In this document: piece after piece, positions 8,089 through 20,653 of the stretch
Layout: the number at the start of each line of letters is the position of its first letter
How positions within the stretch are numbered: the stretch's first letter is position 1
From: Kordia zhangzhouensis
Lineage (GTDB): Bacteria; Bacteroidota; Bacteroidia; Flavobacteriales; Flavobacteriaceae
Direction: 5' to 3'
NCBI RefSeq assembly: GCF_001005305.1
Contig: NZ_LBMH01000006.1
Coordinates: 62,001-126,000, forward strand
Length of the DNA stretch: 64,000 nucleotides
Position numbers and translations under genes: made by a program
Notes under the pieces: generated by a model
What the model saw: the letters and a program-made list of their open reading frames with translations, nothing else
What the model was told of the DNA's origin: nothing
Database searches by the model: none

Positions 8089-8517
8089 CTAATCTGTACC
8101 ATTATTCAAACTATCTATTATTTTTTTAAACTCCTCTTCAGTATAGTAATTATCTGTATCCCAATCGTTTTTGTGTTTTTCATAAGGAAATAAGTTTAAA
8201 AAATTTTTTTTCATTTCTTTACTCATATATTTTTCAGCAATGCTATATCCTAATTTATTAGTTATTAAAGCTTCATATATACATACATCTAGAATATTCA
8301 ATACTAATTTATTTTCTAATTCAAAAATTGAGTTTAAATGGCTAAAGATTTTTTTTAATAATTTTGAATCATGAGCATTTTTTAGTATGTATGTACCTAA
8401 CCTATCATAATCATTATAAATTAGATTTTCAAATTCCTCGTACTCTAAAAATTCTGGTACATCATCAGATAATTTCCCCAAATAGTATTTTTCTTTTTTA
8501 ATATTTCGTTTTATCAT
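8089..8517 (-). CDS. Candidate immunity protein for the giant YD/Rhs toxin tip
   Basis: A 142-residue acidic cytosolic protein without signal peptide or membrane segment. Acidic and aromatic-rich stretches (DDVPEFLEYEEFENLIYNDY; DTDNYYTEEEF) fit a toxin-neutralising protein. I do not recognise its family. Its position is the main evidence: it starts 9 bp after the stop codon of the giant Rhs gene, directly behind the toxin tip, where polymorphic toxin loci carry the cognate immunity gene. It is also the last gene of the run before the terminator at 7834-7867. Function is inferred from position, not from homology. Confidence 0.6.
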   Translation of the reverse strand: MIKRNIKKEKYYLGKLSDDVPEFLEYEEFENLIYNDYDRLGTYILKNAHDSKLLKKIFSHLNSIFELENKLVLNILDVCIYEALITNKLGYSIAEKYMSKEMKKNFLNLFPYEKHKNDWDTDNYYTEEEFKKIIDSLNNGTD

Positions 8518-8526
8518 AATATAGAA

Positions 8527-11500
8527 TTAATTACTTACACTTTTGATTGCATCTTTTAATTCATTTATTAATTCATTTGCAATTTTTAAGTCTTCACTAC
8601 TAAGAACTTCATTTTTATATTTTCCTTTTCCAGAAACTAAATCTTTTAACCCCTTCAATTTATCATGTGCCTTTTGCCAATGTCTTCCTCCGACACCCTC
8701 CTTTAAAACAGCAGCTGCAGTCCCTCCATTTCCAATAGAAGCATTTTTTCTATAAAGTTCTCCAAAAAAATCTTTTAAGTAAGGATTTTGGATAGAATTA
8801 GAAATAAATTCTCTAACACTTCCGATTATTTTGAATCCTAATGTTTTGCTCTTTTGCAGAAGCGAAACAGGATCACAGTCGCTATTATGTACTAAAACTT
8901 TTCGTTTAGAAACATAATAGGTATGAAAATCAGCTACTTCAAAATTATATACTCTATGTTCTCCTTTTTCATAAGTAATATTATCAATAATAATCTTACT
9001 ACCGTCATAAAGCGTTAGTTCATCACCAATTTTTAAATCTCTAACTTCTACCCACTTACCACCAATAAAGAATGGGTGGTCTTCTGTTGCTTCAATTACT
9101 TCATCACCTGCATATATTTTATAGATGTGATCTCTTACTTTTACAAATGTATTGATAACTGGTTTAAGTTCAAGCTTCCTAGTTTTGTCATCAAAAGCCC
9201 AAACCAAATCACCTACTTTTACATCTTCAATATTTTTATAACCATCAGATGTGAGTACCTCTGTACCTGCTATAAAGCATCCACAAGGGCTTAGTTTTTT
9301 TGCCTGCTTAAACAAGCTAATAGCTTCATCTCCGTATTTGGTTACATACTTAGTGATTTTTCCTCCATCACCAACAATAGGAACTACCGCTACTATTGAA
9401 TAAGCTGCATTTTCATAATCACCTTCAATAGTATAAAATAATGCGTTGGTTCCATCTGCAAACTCTCCTACAATTGGTACAATTCCTGCAATATCTAATC
9501 CTAAATGTATCCCATCATTTGTTAGACTTGCTAAGTCACTTCCTGCATTTAAGAACTTCTTTAATCTTTTAGATTCAGCTAAATCATATTCACTATCTGA
9601 CATTTGCCCCTTACCATATCTAATTTGATTGTTAAATTTATCGGTTGTCGTTGCTTCAACCATATCTTTAACATCTTTACTAGTTCTTCGATAAAGATAT
9701 TCTTTAGTAACATTGTAAAGAGCTTTGACTATATTGTATACTTCAAGTTCTGCGCCTTCAAGCTCTACTCCTAAACCTAATTTATTCTCTGAAAAAGAAT
9801 AAGGAGAGTTCCAAGGGAAATCTTTCTTTAATGGGTCAGTAGCAAAAAATCTACCTAATCTAGGATCATGCATTCTAAATTTAAAATTATGCGAGTTCCC
9901 TTCACCCTTTAATTCATCATCTTTTTCTTGTCCTTGGAAGCCATATCTATAACTCTCATCACTTGCATGTCTTCCTGGAGTTAGCATTCCATACGGATAA
10001 TAATCGTTATATGAAAGAACGTCTGGTAAGAAACCTGTTACTTCTTGGGTTTCAACCACGGTAAAGATAGCAAAATCTTTGATATAAAATGCTTCTATAC
10101 TAGTATCCGTTGGATCTTGATGTGATTTTAAGAGACGAACCTTGTAGGTTCCCGTTACAGGTGCTGTAAATGTAAATGTCGTTTCGCCACTTTGTGTTAC
10201 TAGTATGTTGTAGTGAGCAGTACCTCCTTCTTCAGTAACTTCAATTTTAATATCTGCATTGTAGTTATTCTTAATTATATCTGTAACTATTTGGTATTCG
10301 GTGTTTTCTACAAAATCTACTTGAAAATACGTTCCTGTATTGTTATTGGTTGTGGCACATTGTAAGTTCCCATTTAAAACCAATTCAACACCTTCACCAT
10401 CTTCTACAAAACTTTCTAAATCACCAGCAATTTTATTGGTCTGACTTCCGTAGGCTACTACTTTTTTGTCAGAGATGACACTTAATACGTTTCCTAAGTG
10501 ATTGGATAGTTCATAGGCCTTATCTCCAATATAGTTAGTGTTGTTAGTGTATGCCAACGGTCCGTTAACAAAATTTTCATAGTAGGTATTGTCCAAATAA
10601 TTTGGAATTCCATCATTGTCATCGTCAGCTTGCCCTTCTACAGAAGTGAAAAAACCATCATTATCATCGTCAGTATCTAAATAATTTGGAATCCCATCAT
10701 TGTCGGTATCAGTAGTTCCTTCTACACTTGTCAAAACACCGTCATTGTCATCATCGGTATCTAGATAATCTACAGTACCATCACCGTCTGAATCGTCATT
10801 GTCTACATTTCCATCTTGATTGGTATCTTCTAAATAATCATCGATTCCATCATTGTCTGTATCTGTATAGAAAGCATCTGGAATTGTATAATCGCTAGAT
10901 ATTGGATTACTTGTACTAATGGCATTCATTGCCACACCCTGATTGTTGGTTAGAAAATCTTCGTCTAGCATTGGGAAATAAATCGTTTCCGAATCACTGT
11001 CAGAAAAGTCAAAGTAATACTTAAAGTATGCTACATCTTGTGATACCAAGCCCGCAGTTCTATATATGAATCCGCGGCTTTGTCTGTTGATTTGTGTCAA
11101 AGCTCCTGTACTTGTATTGGATACAATGAGTCTATTAACATCGTCAGATGGAGAATAGGTAACTCCGTTAATGGTAATATTTGCATTTTCACCAAAGTAG
11201 TTACAATTTACTTTAAGACCTTTGCTTTGTAATTGCGCCTCACTGAAAATGTATGGAGTAATGTAGTATTTACTAGTGAAATATCCGTCTCCATTGTTTT
11301 TGACATCTTCATATTCTTCACGAATACGCATATAAAATGCATATTTGTTACTCGTTGAATTTTTAATCACATAAATACTTGCTTCTACATATTCATCATA
11401 TTTCCCATCTCTTACATTAGCGTGACGCAAGATAGCTATCGGATTGCTTTGTTGATTGGTTTCAATTTTGAATTGTGTCTGAATATTAATACCTCTAAAC

Positions 11501-14500
11501 TCACTTCCTACACCTGAATTCGTTGTTGGTTGATCCCAATAGAAATACGTATCAGCTGTAGTTCGCAACCCACTTTTTGTAAAACCTCCTGTAAACACTG
11601 GCACACCGCTTCCTGTTGTCCCTGTTTGTATTTCTGTTGGAAAGTTTTGATTTACGAGTGTTTTACCAACATTTTCAATTCCTAGGCGTGAACTTCCATA
11701 TATATGATGTTCTTTTTGAATCATTTCTATGTCGAAATCGTACAGATTTCTTGAGCTCGTAACATCATAAATTCCTAATACATTTCCTTGTGCATCACGA
11801 GCATAAAAAGTGGTTTCTTTGTCGTTGCTATTTCCTTTTTTATAGGTTGATTTTCCAATTCGATTTCCTAATCCATCATAGTGGAATGCAATAACATTAG
11901 GAGTCCCTTTTGACATGTACGGCAATTTGTGCACTTCTTTTACTTTTCCATCAACTCTCCAAAAGATTTGTAATCCTTCTGTTTTATCCTCAATTAATTG
12001 TCCAATTTCGTCATATATGTAGTTATGATTGTTGGTATTGTTCGGATTAACATTGTAATTGTAACCGTAGCTTGTTAAGAAGTCTATTTGGTCTTCGATA
12101 TCTGCACCAGTTTCGAATTTATCTGCGGCAGCTATTTCATCACTAACTATGGCTAACTTATTTGTTAGTTCTCCATTTTCGGTAATGTATTTGTACTCAA
12201 AATTATCCATGGTTTTGAGCACTCCATTTTCTGGCACATATCTTTGTAATGTTTGTAAGTTTCCGTTTTTATCAAATGTGTATGCTGACGCATAACTTTC
12301 TCTCGCCTGCAATGAATTCAGTGGTTTATCTGTTACTGCTTTGGAATTCATTGCTTTGATTCTATTTAATTGATCGTAGGTATAGTTATTTACCTGCGTC
12401 GTTAAAATATGTTCATTTTGATCTCGCAATGAAGTCATCATGGTTTTGATGTTTCCATTGTAGAGATTCTTGTCATTAGAAGCTACTATCGAAGTATTAG
12501 AAAGCTTAAATACATTTCCTGAAATAGTAGTATTGCTTGGTGTATAGTCACCATCGTAATAATGTAATGCGTATCCAAAAGCATCTTTTGCCATATTGCT
12601 CCGTGAAGCAATTCCATCATTACCAAAATCGTTGGTCGCATTAGCTAGGCTTTCACCATTTACCGATTTTAACCAACCTTGCAAGGTGTAGATATAATCG
12701 GTTCCTTGTACTTTTTTATCACCAATTTCTACTCTGGCTAATGGACCGTGTTCATAATAGTTGTAATTAGCATCCTGTTCCCAAACATTGCCATCTTTGG
12801 ACGTATATGCTGAAACAATTCTGTTGTCAGCATCGTATTCATATTTATGGATGAATTGGTCAGGTTTTTCAGGTTGAAATATAACTTGATGGACATTTCC
12901 GCTAATTAAATCATATTCATAATGTACTCGCTTTAGGTGTGCTTCACAATCAAGAATAGTTGTTTGCTCTTCACAGTTTGGGAGTTTTAATTCCGTTATG
13001 TATGTAACTAATTCTTTTACATTTCCATGAACATCATAGTTATAGAATAATGCATTGTCAAACTTAGGTGTTTTATTTGGAGGGATTTCATCAAAATAAC
13101 ACACAGCTGTGACTCTATTAATACTATTAAACGGTGTATATGTCGCAGTGAATAAGTCTGAAGAATATACCGCTGTATTTGCTGTTTCTTCTACTAAAAT
13201 TCTGTCGTCGTACGTCGTTCGAGTGACTTCTCTTCTGCGCATAGACTCGTATAAGTCATCAAAATTATTGACTCTAACTCCGCCATATAACAGTTTTCCT
13301 TCGTTTGTAATTGTATAGCTAGAAGCATTGTCTTCAATTTCACCAGCTTCCAAAATTCTTCCTAAGCCATCATATCTTGTGTAGCTATACTTTTTATGTG
13401 GAGTTGCATCTGCTTGTTTTGCATTTTGAGAAGCGATAATTCTTCCTAAGTCATCATAAGCAAATACTGTTTCGCCACCATCAGGTGTTTTTTGCCAAAC
13501 TAATTGATTTAGCGAATTGTATTTGTATTGTGTTTTTAATACGTGTGCTGGTAAAATTGGCGTGGTAGTATTTTTGTTACGGAATAGATTATGCTCTTCT
13601 AAATCCATATCACCAAATTCAATACGATTGACTCCTTGCGGCGGTACTGTTTCTGTTAAATTTCCTGCTTGGTCATAATAGTAAAGTGTGTATTGATATT
13701 CTTTGTCTTTATAGGTAACATCAAATTTCTCTACCAATGCAGCTAAAGCTTGTGAAGTATAGTCTAGTTTGAATTGGTGTTTGATTCTTTCTATATAAGC
13801 ATTATAATTATCAGCACCATACGCTTCTGAAATATTAATCGCGAATTCTCTACAATCACTCAAGTCATCATTGATGTTAAGATTGATTGTTGGAATCATT
13901 GGTTTTGGCGGACAAATTTCAGGATACTCAGCTAAGTAATAAATAACGAATTCACTCCATGTTTTATATGTTGGATCTTCAGGAGTTAAAGTATTTCCTG
14001 CATTGTCAATATAAGTTTTGTATGCCTGTATTACAGGTACATAACCTGCTCCGTTAAGATTAAAACCATAGTTTAATGGAGTTGCTCCAAACTCAGCAAT
14101 GGTTAAGAAATATGGAGCATTAGTATCTACAACATCTGTTCCTCCAGCAAAGGTTTCTAAATAATCAATATAACCTTCTGTAATGTATTGATAATTCATA
14201 TTATCAAAATACTCTAGTGTATGATGATTTGGAATTGTATAGTTTGGAATGTCACCTATTTCATTAGTATAACGTTCCCACATAACATCTCTGTCTACAG
14301 GAGTAACTGTTTGTGGAATACAGGTTGTACAAGGTTCCGTAAAAGAAGTATTTTCTTTTTGGAAAGTTGTTACGATATTTCTATGTGCCGTGAGTGGTCC
14401 ATTGTTAGAAAGTATCGCTACCAAATCACAATCAAAATTTAAAGGAGATAAACTTGTATATCTTTTGTTTGGTGATTGATAAATTTCGCTTGAAGCAACT

Positions 14501-17500
14501 GCATTACTACTATATGGACTATTATAAAAAATTCCATATTGTGTAGGCATTGTATTAGATGGTAATCCGTACGGATCAACTCCAGTAAAACTTGCTCCAT
14601 TGGCAATTCCGTTTTGCATTAACGCATCTGTCAGTTCTATGATTACAAAATAACTAGGTAATGAAATTCCTGTGTTTTTAAATTCTAATTCTATTGTATT
14701 TTGTAGATTGGTATTCACAGCAAATGGAGCGGTCCAAACAACAGAGTTATACGTTATTGAGATGTTATTGTGCAGTAATCGTGCATTTTTTGTAAAGAAA
14801 TCCATCAATTCAGATGTAAAGAATTGTGATACTTCTTGCTGCGCATAGAAGTTCCCACCTGATAATACCGAATTCAGTAATTGTGTCATTCCTGTATTGA
14901 AAACTGTTTCATTTGTCTGAATTGCAGCAATACAATTAGCACTACTAGTATCACTGTCGCAAATATCGCCAATACCATCTTGGTCAACATCTGATTGATC
15001 AGGATTGTAGGTGTTTTGACAGTTGTCACAACCATCTCCAATTCCATCTCCATCACTATCTATCTGTAATGGATTTGCATATTTTAAACAGTTGTCACAG
15101 TTATCAAATACACCATCATTATCTAAATCAATTTTTCCACAATCTGGCGTATTAATATCAACACTTTCATCTCCATCAATATATGTACAGCAATCGTATG
15201 GTAATGCTGTAATAGTAGCCGTGAACGTGTAAGGGATAGAATGTCCTGTAACTGCGTAATTCACAATCGTTTCTATAACAATATTTGTTGTTCCTCGTAC
15301 ACTAACGTTATTGATAGCATAAATACCATTTTGAGATGGAATCACACCACTTGCTAAAGATTCAAAACTTATTGTTTGTCCGTTGTGTATAAAATCTGAA
15401 AAGTTAGAAAGCTCTACTACAGTATTTCCTGCAAGTGTAATGGTATAGTTTCCATTTGCGTTATTATTCCAAATAGCAGCACTATTTAAAGGATCATCTC
15501 CTAAAAACTCAGGAAGAAAATCATCTTCACTGTATGCTTCCACTGATTGTAGATTTACAGAAGTCCCAGAAAATGGCAACATAGCGTTCATCATATTCTT
15601 AATGCTCATTGCAAAATCCTCTTTGTCTTGACATGCTATATCATCGTTCATAACACCACCGTTTCCAAGTGGTTCTCCAATTGGAGTTCCGTCTCCGTAT
15701 GTTGCTACATTATCCTGTCCGTCTACAAAGCATTCACCAATTTTAGCAATGGTATTTCCTGAAATGATAATTTCTGCAATTACATTGGTACTTCCTGGAA
15801 CTACTACTTTAGCCGCCATGCTAAAATTAAATCGTGTAGGAGAAACTGCGGCATTATAGTTTGTATATGCAAACTGACTTACTTCACTAATTCTCCAAGT
15901 ATTATTATAGTTGCTCCAACTGTAGGTTGGATCTTCGATTGTAAAATTGATAGGCAACGTTGTAGTTGTAGGTGTATCTACTGTGATGACAATTGCCAAA
16001 TCTTGTCCAGTTTCTGTAGCTTCAAACTCAATTCCAGTATTAGGATTTGCTTGAGTTGTAGTTGTTCCTCCTAAACTTTCAAAAAGATTCATGCTAAGAT
16101 AATTTCCTTCAAACGGACTAATATCTCCTAATAAGACTATGGAATTGCTATTTGCTTGTGAAATCTCGTTTGTGTCAGTAATAATTCCTTTAACAAAGGT
16201 TTCAAAATCACGCCCTAAAGGACATTGTCCTGAGCTTACATAGAATTGATATCCTGTATATTCTTCTAACTGTTGCCCAACTTCTGCTACAGTTTGATTT
16301 GAATCGTAGTTGTAATCTTCAGAGATAAATCTTTTTATTTTAGAAAAATACAGATTGGCATACACCCCACAAACGTTTTCATTAGCACCATTTGGCACTG
16401 AAGTCGGTCCAAAATTACTACCCGTATATTCGTTTAATCGCAATACGGGATTTCCAGGATTATCAGCATCTTCACCAATACATCCATTATAAGCATTTTC
16501 TTGAATAGCGTACATATTTGCCAAAGCACTTTTAACACGATCTCTGAAAGATAGATACATGCTCCTGTAAATAGGCCACACTTCTTCTTTCTGCTCGTCC
16601 GTCATGGCACTTACATTCACCGTACAATTTGCTTCAATACTGTTGCATCCAACCGTTAAAAGAGCATTGTACAGCATGGTTTGATTCGTGTTTTCATAAT
16701 TATTCGTTACCGCTTCTAGAGCTACTGCAGTATGATAGGTGACCGTGGCGTTAGCAAAAACTCCGTTAATATCTTTAAATAAAGGATCGTTATCGACAAT
16801 TGTGTTTAGAGAACTAGTATTTAAATAATCAGAAGCATCTACAGTTGAAAGTTGATTCAAGAAGTTTTCGTATCCATCAACATTCACTATAAAAGTACCG
16901 TTTGAATTGGTTAATTGCTTTGTAAGATTGCAAAGTTGATCTGAAAAGTGTGAATACACATATTCTGGATGAAATGCTACCAAAGATTCTGCCCATTGAT
17001 CTTGCCAATAGGTTTCAAAGTCTTCTTCATTTAAGTTTTGTGGCTCAATCGCTACGAAACCAGCATTTAAAGGGTCTTCTACTGTGAGACCATACGTATT
17101 TCCTTCTATTGGAATCAATACTGTTACAATCTCACCATTAGCATCGTAATAATGATACGGATCTGCATATTTTGGATTGAAAGGCGTTTTCCAACTAAAT
17201 CTCGCGGGCAAGCTTTGTCCAGATCCACTAGTGACATACAAATCTTCAATAAATGGATTTGTAAGAATATTGTTCACATCGTCAAAGATGCTCAATTCAG
17301 GTACTACATCAACTAATTCGTATTCGCCATTACTGTTGAGTTCACTTACTTTTTTACCATATTGCCCGACAAGTTTCATATCATTGATAAGTGTCTGAAT
17401 GGTAACGTCACATGATATTGAATTCGTGGCTAAATCTGTAGCATTTGTATAGGTTGTGGAAACCATTCCGTCAGCAATACAAGGCGCCATACATGCTTCT

Positions 17501-19818
17501 ACTAGTAAGTCATATTCACGTTGAAATCTTTCTCTTAATGCGTCTTCAGTTGTTTGGTCTAAGTTGTTATAGTATAGTATTTGGGTATCGACATAATCAG
17601 CTTGGTTAGTTCCAAGTGATTGTACACATTCTTCACAAGTTGGGAAACAATCTTCAATACTACCTGATACGTCAAAATCAGAAGGTTCTAAAATACAGCC
17701 ATTGGTTTGTCCTTCAGTGATATAATCATCAGCATATTTATTAAGGGTTTCTTCGTTTACTTGAACCGTTTTATGAATAGCTAAATCGCCTAAAGGCGGT
17801 GTTATTGAAAATGATTCATCATGTGAGCCACTTATATCTTGATCATTAAATGTGAATAAGACATTTCCACATTCGTCTTTTATATCGATACCTATATCAT
17901 AGGAAAAAGGGAATGTGATTTCTGTAGTTGTGAGAGTTGTTTCGTTTTCACAATTTGTAGTAAACTCTCCATTTACATTCAAATTATAGGTAAAAGCATG
18001 TGCTTCTCCATCTTTTGTTACAGTTCTAAATCCATCATATCTCAGTCCGTCGTTGACATTAAAATTTGGAAATCTTCCTGTATTGAAGTCAATGTTATTA
18101 TCGATATCCGTATCAGCGTCGTTTGGATTTACTTTATTTAATAAATCAAGAGTGGTATTTATATGTAAACCATTTTCTTCTTCTGGTAAACTGTCAAGTG
18201 ATTCAGGATTGTCTGCTGTTAATGCTGTTGCAATGGTTCTTCCTTGCGGATCTACATAGCTTACACTTACTTGTCCGTTAGGATCTACTACGGTGTTTTT
18301 TTTGTAATACGAATCCCAACCAATATCAGCTCCAAAAAGACGATCTAATTCTTGTTGAGAAGGTTTGGAATAGAAATATTTCATTTCGTGTCCAGAACCT
18401 AGTTTATGTGTAACACCCACTCCACTTTTTCTTTTGATACGACCTGTATTATCTGGCGTGTATTGAATTTGAGAAAACGGATAATTTTGCGCATCTGGAA
18501 CGGCATCGTGAAATTCACTAGTGCCCGTATAATTAGGAGAGTAGTACTTACTGGTTCCTGAGGTATTTTTCATTCCATCCACCTCTATATCGCAGTTAGT
18601 TGTATTGTTTGTGGCATCCCAATCAAAATCCATATGAGAATATTTTATTTCATTCATATTCACATTATGGTTGGCGTAGTATCTTATTTCATTACTCGTA
18701 GTTGGCGCCGGTAAAATTTCAATACCAGGCCGTCCTTGATTGTCATATACTACTTCACCTACAATAGCATTATCGTCAGTATTAATCTTAGTCACTGTTT
18801 GACGATTTCTCAGTGTTCCATCAAAATAGCTAACAACTTCTTTCTTTTTACCTTCTTCCGCATAACTGGCTTGAAACTGCCAGTTCTTATTGTCTTCATG
18901 TCCAATTACAGTTTTGTGTGCCCAATCAGCTACTGTTGAGGTTGTTGTTCCTGTTTGACTCCAAGGTCCATAAAAGTTTGTGGTGTAATCATCAGCAAAT
19001 CTCCCTACAGCTCTTACTCTATAAATGATATAACCACTATCGTAAATATCTGAAATTTCATAATGAGTGTTTTTCGTGTTAATTCTGGTACTGTTTCTTT
19101 GAAATTCTTTTTCGGTTAATGAAACAGTATTTGGTGTATTTTCGTAATTATCAATCCAAGTCCATTCTACATCATACGAAATAGCACCAGCCACAGGATT
19201 CCATGAAAGTTTGTACTCACTCGTATTTTCGGCATTCTCAACTAGTTCGAAAACTGTAGGGGCTGGACTGTTTGAAATATCAACTACATAAACTCCATTG
19301 AATCCTAATTGGAGTTGAATATTTTCAGGAACTTCCAAAACAGTTGTATTGGTATCATGATAAGTAGTCGAGTAGCCTTCAACTTCTATTTTTGCACCAT
19401 AACGATTCAAAATTTTATGATATACTTGATCTGCACTATTTCCCAAATTAGCATGTGGTTTGAACTCAACAGTTAAGGTTTCATTATAAAAATCATCCAA
19501 ATTACCATCAGAAAGCACAGGATATATTTTTAATTGCAATTCAAAAGAGTAGTGTCTAAAAGGTGCAATATCATTATTGACTTTCAATAAAACATGAGCT
19601 TCTGGATTGTAAATTGTATTGTTAGGAATGTCTAAACCAGCAGCTTTAAAAAGAGGAATATTATACGTTGCATAGTTTTCGATAGCTACTTTGTCGTATA
19701 CATCACTCTGCTCAGCTACTTTTGGAATAGTTCCTTGTGCTATTGCTAATGAATATGTACAAAATATACTCATCCAGAGTGCTACTTTGAATATATATGT
19801 TGATTTCATTATTTTCAT
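8527..19818 (-). CDS. Giant exported YD-repeat/Rhs polymorphic toxin protein with Hint domain
   Basis: A 3763-residue secreted protein. Order of parts: signal peptide (1-28, ending SLAIAQ); fibronectin III-like domain (about 185-290); Cys-rich region with paired cysteines (CVQSLGTNQ... EACMAPC); a first thrombospondin type 3 array (about 1553-1623); Rhs/YD repeats (about 2046-2650, e.g. [24 protein letters not shown]); a second TSP3-like Asp array (about 2983-3086); Rhs-associated core (about 3278-3328; [20 protein letters not shown]); a pre-toxin segment ([18 protein letters not shown]); a Hint autoprotease domain (about 3513-3646, [20 protein letters not shown] to VLVHNS); and a C-terminal tip of about 117 residues. 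Rhs shells enclose a C-terminal toxin; Hint domains usually release it. No type IX sorting domain ends the protein. A second ATG at 19809 is an alternative start. The immunity candidate follows. Confidence 0.88.
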   Translation of the reverse strand: MKIMKSTYIFKVALWMSIFCTYSLAIAQGTIPKVAEQSDVYDKVAIENYATYNIPLFKAAGLDIPNNTIYNPEAHVLLKVNNDIAPFRHYSFELQLKIYPVLSDGNLDDFYNETLTVEFKPHANLGNSADQVYHKILNRYGAKIEVEGYSTTYHDTNTTVLEVPENIQLQLGFNGVYVVDISNSPAPTVFELVENAENTSEYKLSWNPVAGAISYDVEWTWIDNYENTPNTVSLTEKEFQRNSTRINTKNTHYEISDIYDSGYIIYRVRAVGRFADDYTTNFYGPWSQTGTTTSTVADWAHKTVIGHEDNKNWQFQASYAEEGKKKEVVSYFDGTLRNRQTVTKINTDDNAIVGEVVYDNQGRPGIEILPAPTTSNEIRYYANHNVNMNEIKYSHMDFDWDATNNTTNCDIEVDGMKNTSGTSKYYSPNYTGTSEFHDAVPDAQNYPFSQIQYTPDNTGRIKRKSGVGVTHKLGSGHEMKYFYSKPSQQELDRLFGADIGWDSYYKKNTVVDPNGQVSVSYVDPQGRTIATALTADNPESLDSLPEEENGLHINTTLDLLNKVNPNDADTDIDNNIDFNTGRFPNFNVNDGLRYDGFRTVTKDGEAHAFTYNLNVNGEFTTNCENETTLTTTEITFPFSYDIGIDIKDECGNVLFTFNDQDISGSHDESFSITPPLGDLAIHKTVQVNEETLNKYADDYITEGQTNGCILEPSDFDVSGSIEDCFPTCEECVQSLGTNQADYVDTQILYYNNLDQTTEDALRERFQREYDLLVEACMAPCIADGMVSTTYTNATDLATNSISCDVTIQTLINDMKLVGQYGKKVSELNSNGEYELVDVVPELSIFDDVNNILTNPFIEDLYVTSGSGQSLPARFSWKTPFNPKYADPYHYYDANGEIVTVLIPIEGNTYGLTVEDPLNAGFVAIEPQNLNEEDFETYWQDQWAESLVAFHPEYVYSHFSDQLCNLTKQLTNSNGTFIVNVDGYENFLNQLSTVDASDYLNTSSLNTIVDNDPLFKDINGVFANATVTYHTAVALEAVTNNYENTNQTMLYNALLTVGCNSIEANCTVNVSAMTDEQKEEVWPIYRSMYLSFRDRVKSALANMYAIQENAYNGCIGEDADNPGNPVLRLNEYTGSNFGPTSVPNGANENVCGVYANLYFSKIKRFISEDYNYDSNQTVAEVGQQLEEYTGYQFYVSSGQCPLGRDFETFVKGIITDTNEISQANSNSIVLLGDISPFEGNYLSMNLFESLGGTTTTQANPNTGIEFEATETGQDLAIVITVDTPTTTTLPINFTIEDPTYSWSNYNNTWRISEVSQFAYTNYNAAVSPTRFNFSMAAKVVVPGSTNVIAEIIISGNTIAKIGECFVDGQDNVATYGDGTPIGEPLGNGGVMNDDIACQDKEDFAMSIKNMMNAMLPFSGTSVNLQSVEAYSEDDFLPEFLGDDPLNSAAIWNNNANGNYTITLAGNTVVELSNFSDFIHNGQTISFESLASGVIPSQNGIYAINNVSVRGTTNIVIETIVNYAVTGHSIPYTFTATITALPYDCCTYIDGDESVDINTPDCGKIDLDNDGVFDNCDNCLKYANPLQIDSDGDGIGDGCDNCQNTYNPDQSDVDQDGIGDICDSDTSSANCIAAIQTNETVFNTGMTQLLNSVLSGGNFYAQQEVSQFFTSELMDFFTKNARLLHNNISITYNSVVWTAPFAVNTNLQNTIELEFKNTGISLPSYFVIIELTDALMQNGIANGASFTGVDPYGLPSNTMPTQYGIFYNSPYSSNAVASSEIYQSPNKRYTSLSPLNFDCDLVAILSNNGPLTAHRNIVTTFQKENTSFTEPCTTCIPQTVTPVDRDVMWERYTNEIGDIPNYTIPNHHTLEYFDNMNYQYITEGYIDYLETFAGGTDVVDTNAPYFLTIAEFGATPLNYGFNLNGAGYVPVIQAYKTYIDNAGNTLTPEDPTYKTWSEFVIYYLAEYPEICPPKPMIPTINLNINDDLSDCREFAINISEAYGADNYNAYIERIKHQFKLDYTSQALAALVEKFDVTYKDKEYQYTLYYYDQAGNLTETVPPQGVNRIEFGDMDLEEHNLFRNKNTTTPILPAHVLKTQYKYNSLNQLVWQKTPDGGETVFAYDDLGRIIASQNAKQADATPHKKYSYTRYDGLGRILEAGEIEDNASSYTITNEGKLLYGGVRVNNFDDLYESMRRREVTRTTYDDRILVEETANTAVYSSDLFTATYTPFNSINRVTAVCYFDEIPPNKTPKFDNALFYNYDVHGNVKELVTYITELKLPNCEEQTTILDCEAHLKRVHYEYDLISGNVHQVIFQPEKPDQFIHKYEYDADNRIVSAYTSKDGNVWEQDANYNYYEHGPLARVEIGDKKVQGTDYIYTLQGWLKSVNGESLANATNDFGNDGIASRSNMAKDAFGYALHYYDGDYTPSNTTISGNVFKLSNTSIVASNDKNLYNGNIKTMMTSLRDQNEHILTTQVNNYTYDQLNRIKAMNSKAVTDKPLNSLQARESYASAYTFDKNGNLQTLQRYVPENGVLKTMDNFEYKYITENGELTNKLAIVSDEIAAADKFETGADIEDQIDFLTSYGYNYNVNPNNTNNHNYIYDEIGQLIEDKTEGLQIFWRVDGKVKEVHKLPYMSKGTPNVIAFHYDGLGNRIGKSTYKKGNSNDKETTFYARDAQGNVLGIYDVTSSRNLYDFDIEMIQKEHHIYGSSRLGIENVGKTLVNQNFPTEIQTGTTGSGVPVFTGGFTKSGLRTTADTYFYWDQPTTNSGVGSEFRGINIQTQFKIETNQQSNPIAILRHANVRDGKYDEYVEASIYVIKNSTSNKYAFYMRIREEYEDVKNNGDGYFTSKYYITPYIFSEAQLQSKGLKVNCNYFGENANITINGVTYSPSDDVNRLIVSNTSTGALTQINRQSRGFIYRTAGLVSQDVAYFKYYFDFSDSDSETIYFPMLDEDFLTNNQGVAMNAISTSNPISSDYTIPDAFYTDTDNDGIDDYLEDTNQDGNVDNDDSDGDGTVDYLDTDDDNDGVLTSVEGTTDTDNDGIPNYLDTDDDNDGFFTSVEGQADDDNDGIPNYLDNTYYENFVNGPLAYTNNTNYIGDKAYELSNHLGNVLSVISDKKVVAYGSQTNKIAGDLESFVEDGEGVELVLNGNLQCATTNNNTGTYFQVDFVENTEYQIVTDIIKNNYNADIKIEVTEEGGTAHYNILVTQSGETTFTFTAPVTGTYKVRLLKSHQDPTDTSIEAFYIKDFAIFTVVETQEVTGFLPDVLSYNDYYPYGMLTPGRHASDESYRYGFQGQEKDDELKGEGNSHNFKFRMHDPRLGRFFATDPLKKDFPWNSPYSFSENKLGLGVELEGAELEVYNIVKALYNVTKEYLYRRTSKDVKDMVEATTTDKFNNQIRYGKGQMSDSEYDLAESKRLKKFLNAGSDLASLTNDGIHLGLDIAGIVPIVGEFADGTNALFYTIEGDYENAAYSIVAVVPIVGDGGKITKYVTKYGDEAISLFKQAKKLSPCGCFIAGTEVLTSDGYKNIEDVKVGDLVWAFDDKTRKLELKPVINTFVKVRDHIYKIYAGDEVIEATEDHPFFIGGKWVEVRDLKIGDELTLYDGSKIIIDNITYEKGEHRVYNFEVADFHTYYVSKRKVLVHNSDCDPVSLLQKSKTLGFKIIGSVREFISNSIQNPYLKDFFGELYRKNASIGNGGTAAAVLKEGVGGRHWQKAHDKLKGLKDLVSGKGKYKNEVLSSEDLKIANELINELKDAIKSVSN
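8530..8880 (-). other. C-terminal toxin-like tip of the giant Rhs protein
   Basis: The about 117 residues after the Hint domain form a compact module. The recognisable parts are [18 protein letters not shown], then [19 protein letters not shown], then a helical end [19 protein letters not shown] recall similar IGNGGTA...K..LK.L endings in other large exported bacterial proteins with variable tips, but cannot name the toxin family or activity with confidence. A nuclease-type activity is only a guess from the conserved His, Arg and Lys. Confidence 0.55.
10560..10870 (-). repeat. Second thrombospondin type 3-like Asp repeat array (coding)
   Basis: Within the giant Rhs gene, repeated units of the type [19 protein letters not shown] and [16 protein letters not shown] give a near-repeat at DNA level (TCATTGTC-rich on the plus strand). 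Such units bind calcium and are common in flavobacterial exported proteins. It sits between the YD repeats and the Rhs-associated core. Confidence 0.8.
14950..15160 (-). repeat. First thrombospondin type 3 repeat array (coding)
   Basis: Within the giant Rhs gene, canonical Cys-containing TSP3 units ([50 protein letters not shown]) lie at about residues 1553-1623. They are likely calcium-binding linkers between the N-terminal half and the Rhs shell. Confidence 0.85.
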
Positions 19819-19913
19819 GTGCTTGTATTTTTTGTGTTCCGTAATGGCTACACTGTTTTTATAATGTTATGGAATACTGGTACTGGTATTGAGATTAAGA
19901 TGAAAAGACAATC

Positions 19914-20651
19914 TTAGTCTTGAATAATTCTGAATGCCTTATAAGCTATTGTGGGAGTAATCTTTTCTCCTTTTTTATGTATATAAGAAGTTAATTGAGT
20001 CATTCGCTTTTCTTCTTGGCTAAGAACAGTTTTAAAGTCAGATAGGGCAACTTCTAATTTAGGGTTTCCTATTTTTTTCTCGCCATCTGCACTCGTGTAA
20101 GGTACTTGTGACAGAAAATACAAGACCTGCTTGGTCATCATTGAACTTTGTTTGTCAATATAAATTTCAATTTTTCCGTAAGGCAGTTGGGTAATGACAT
20201 CTGTCGTTAAAGTACAAACCCAATGATTTCCTTGATCAGATACTTTTTTTACTTTAAATTGTTGAATATAGCTCTCTAAAAGTTCCCACGGCGATTGATT
20301 ATAATCATCATTTACTTTTGTAACAAGTAGTGCTTTTTGTGTTTCATTACATTTTATTGCTAATTGTGTTTTTTGATCGATTAAAAAAAATGTTTGGTTG
20401 ATTTTTGTGTATACAACTTTATCGTGTTTAATCGTTCTTCCTTTGTAGGATAAGGAAGGATTCGTATCTGCATATGTATCATACCAATTATAACTCATAT
20501 CACAACTCATATCACTACTACTTTTCATGATATTTTGAGTTTCTTTTAGAATTTCAAGTGCTGTTTTTTCTTGTGCAATTCCTAACGTACTACAGCTTAT
20601 AAAAAAGATTCCCGTTAAAACTCTTAGATTGTTATATATAAATTGTTTCAT
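19914..20651 (-). CDS. Exported protein, possibly LolA-like fold
   Basis: A 245-residue protein with a signal peptide (MKQFIYNN...LGIAQ, cleavage near 26). The mature part starts with ALEILKETQNIMKSSSDMSCDMSY and runs as alternating beta strands with a final lysine-rich segment. The pattern, a helix with the leading ILKE.QN.M followed by antiparallel strands and phrases such as GKIEIYIDKQSSMMTKQVLY, resembles the LolA/LolB-type half-barrel that binds lipidated partners, but I cannot confirm this. It lies 2 bp after the 203-residue exported gene and 95 bp before the giant Rhs gene, in one operon. A periplasmic chaperone or carrier for the YD proteins is a plausible but unproven role. Confidence 0.6.
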   Translation of the reverse strand: MKQFIYNNLRVLTGIFFISCSTLGIAQEKTALEILKETQNIMKSSSDMSCDMSYNWYDTYADTNPSLSYKGRTIKHDKVVYTKINQTFFLIDQKTQLAIKCNETQKALLVTKVNDDYNQSPWELLESYIQQFKVKKVSDQGNHWVCTLTTDVITQLPYGKIEIYIDKQSSMMTKQVLYFLSQVPYTSADGEKKIGNPKLEVALSDFKTVLSQEEKRMTQLTSYIHKKGEKITPTIAYKAFRIIQD

Positions 20652-20653
20652 TC

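Noticed and set aside
10560-10870. Dense DNA repeats that look like a minisatellite
   Set aside because: They are fully explained by TSP3-like Asp repeats in the giant Rhs reading frame.
19819-19913. A separate LytTR-type site upstream of the giant Rhs gene
   Set aside because: No ACGCTTAT pair or good -7 box is present in the 95-bp gap and no terminator is seen, so transcription probably continues from the operon upstream.
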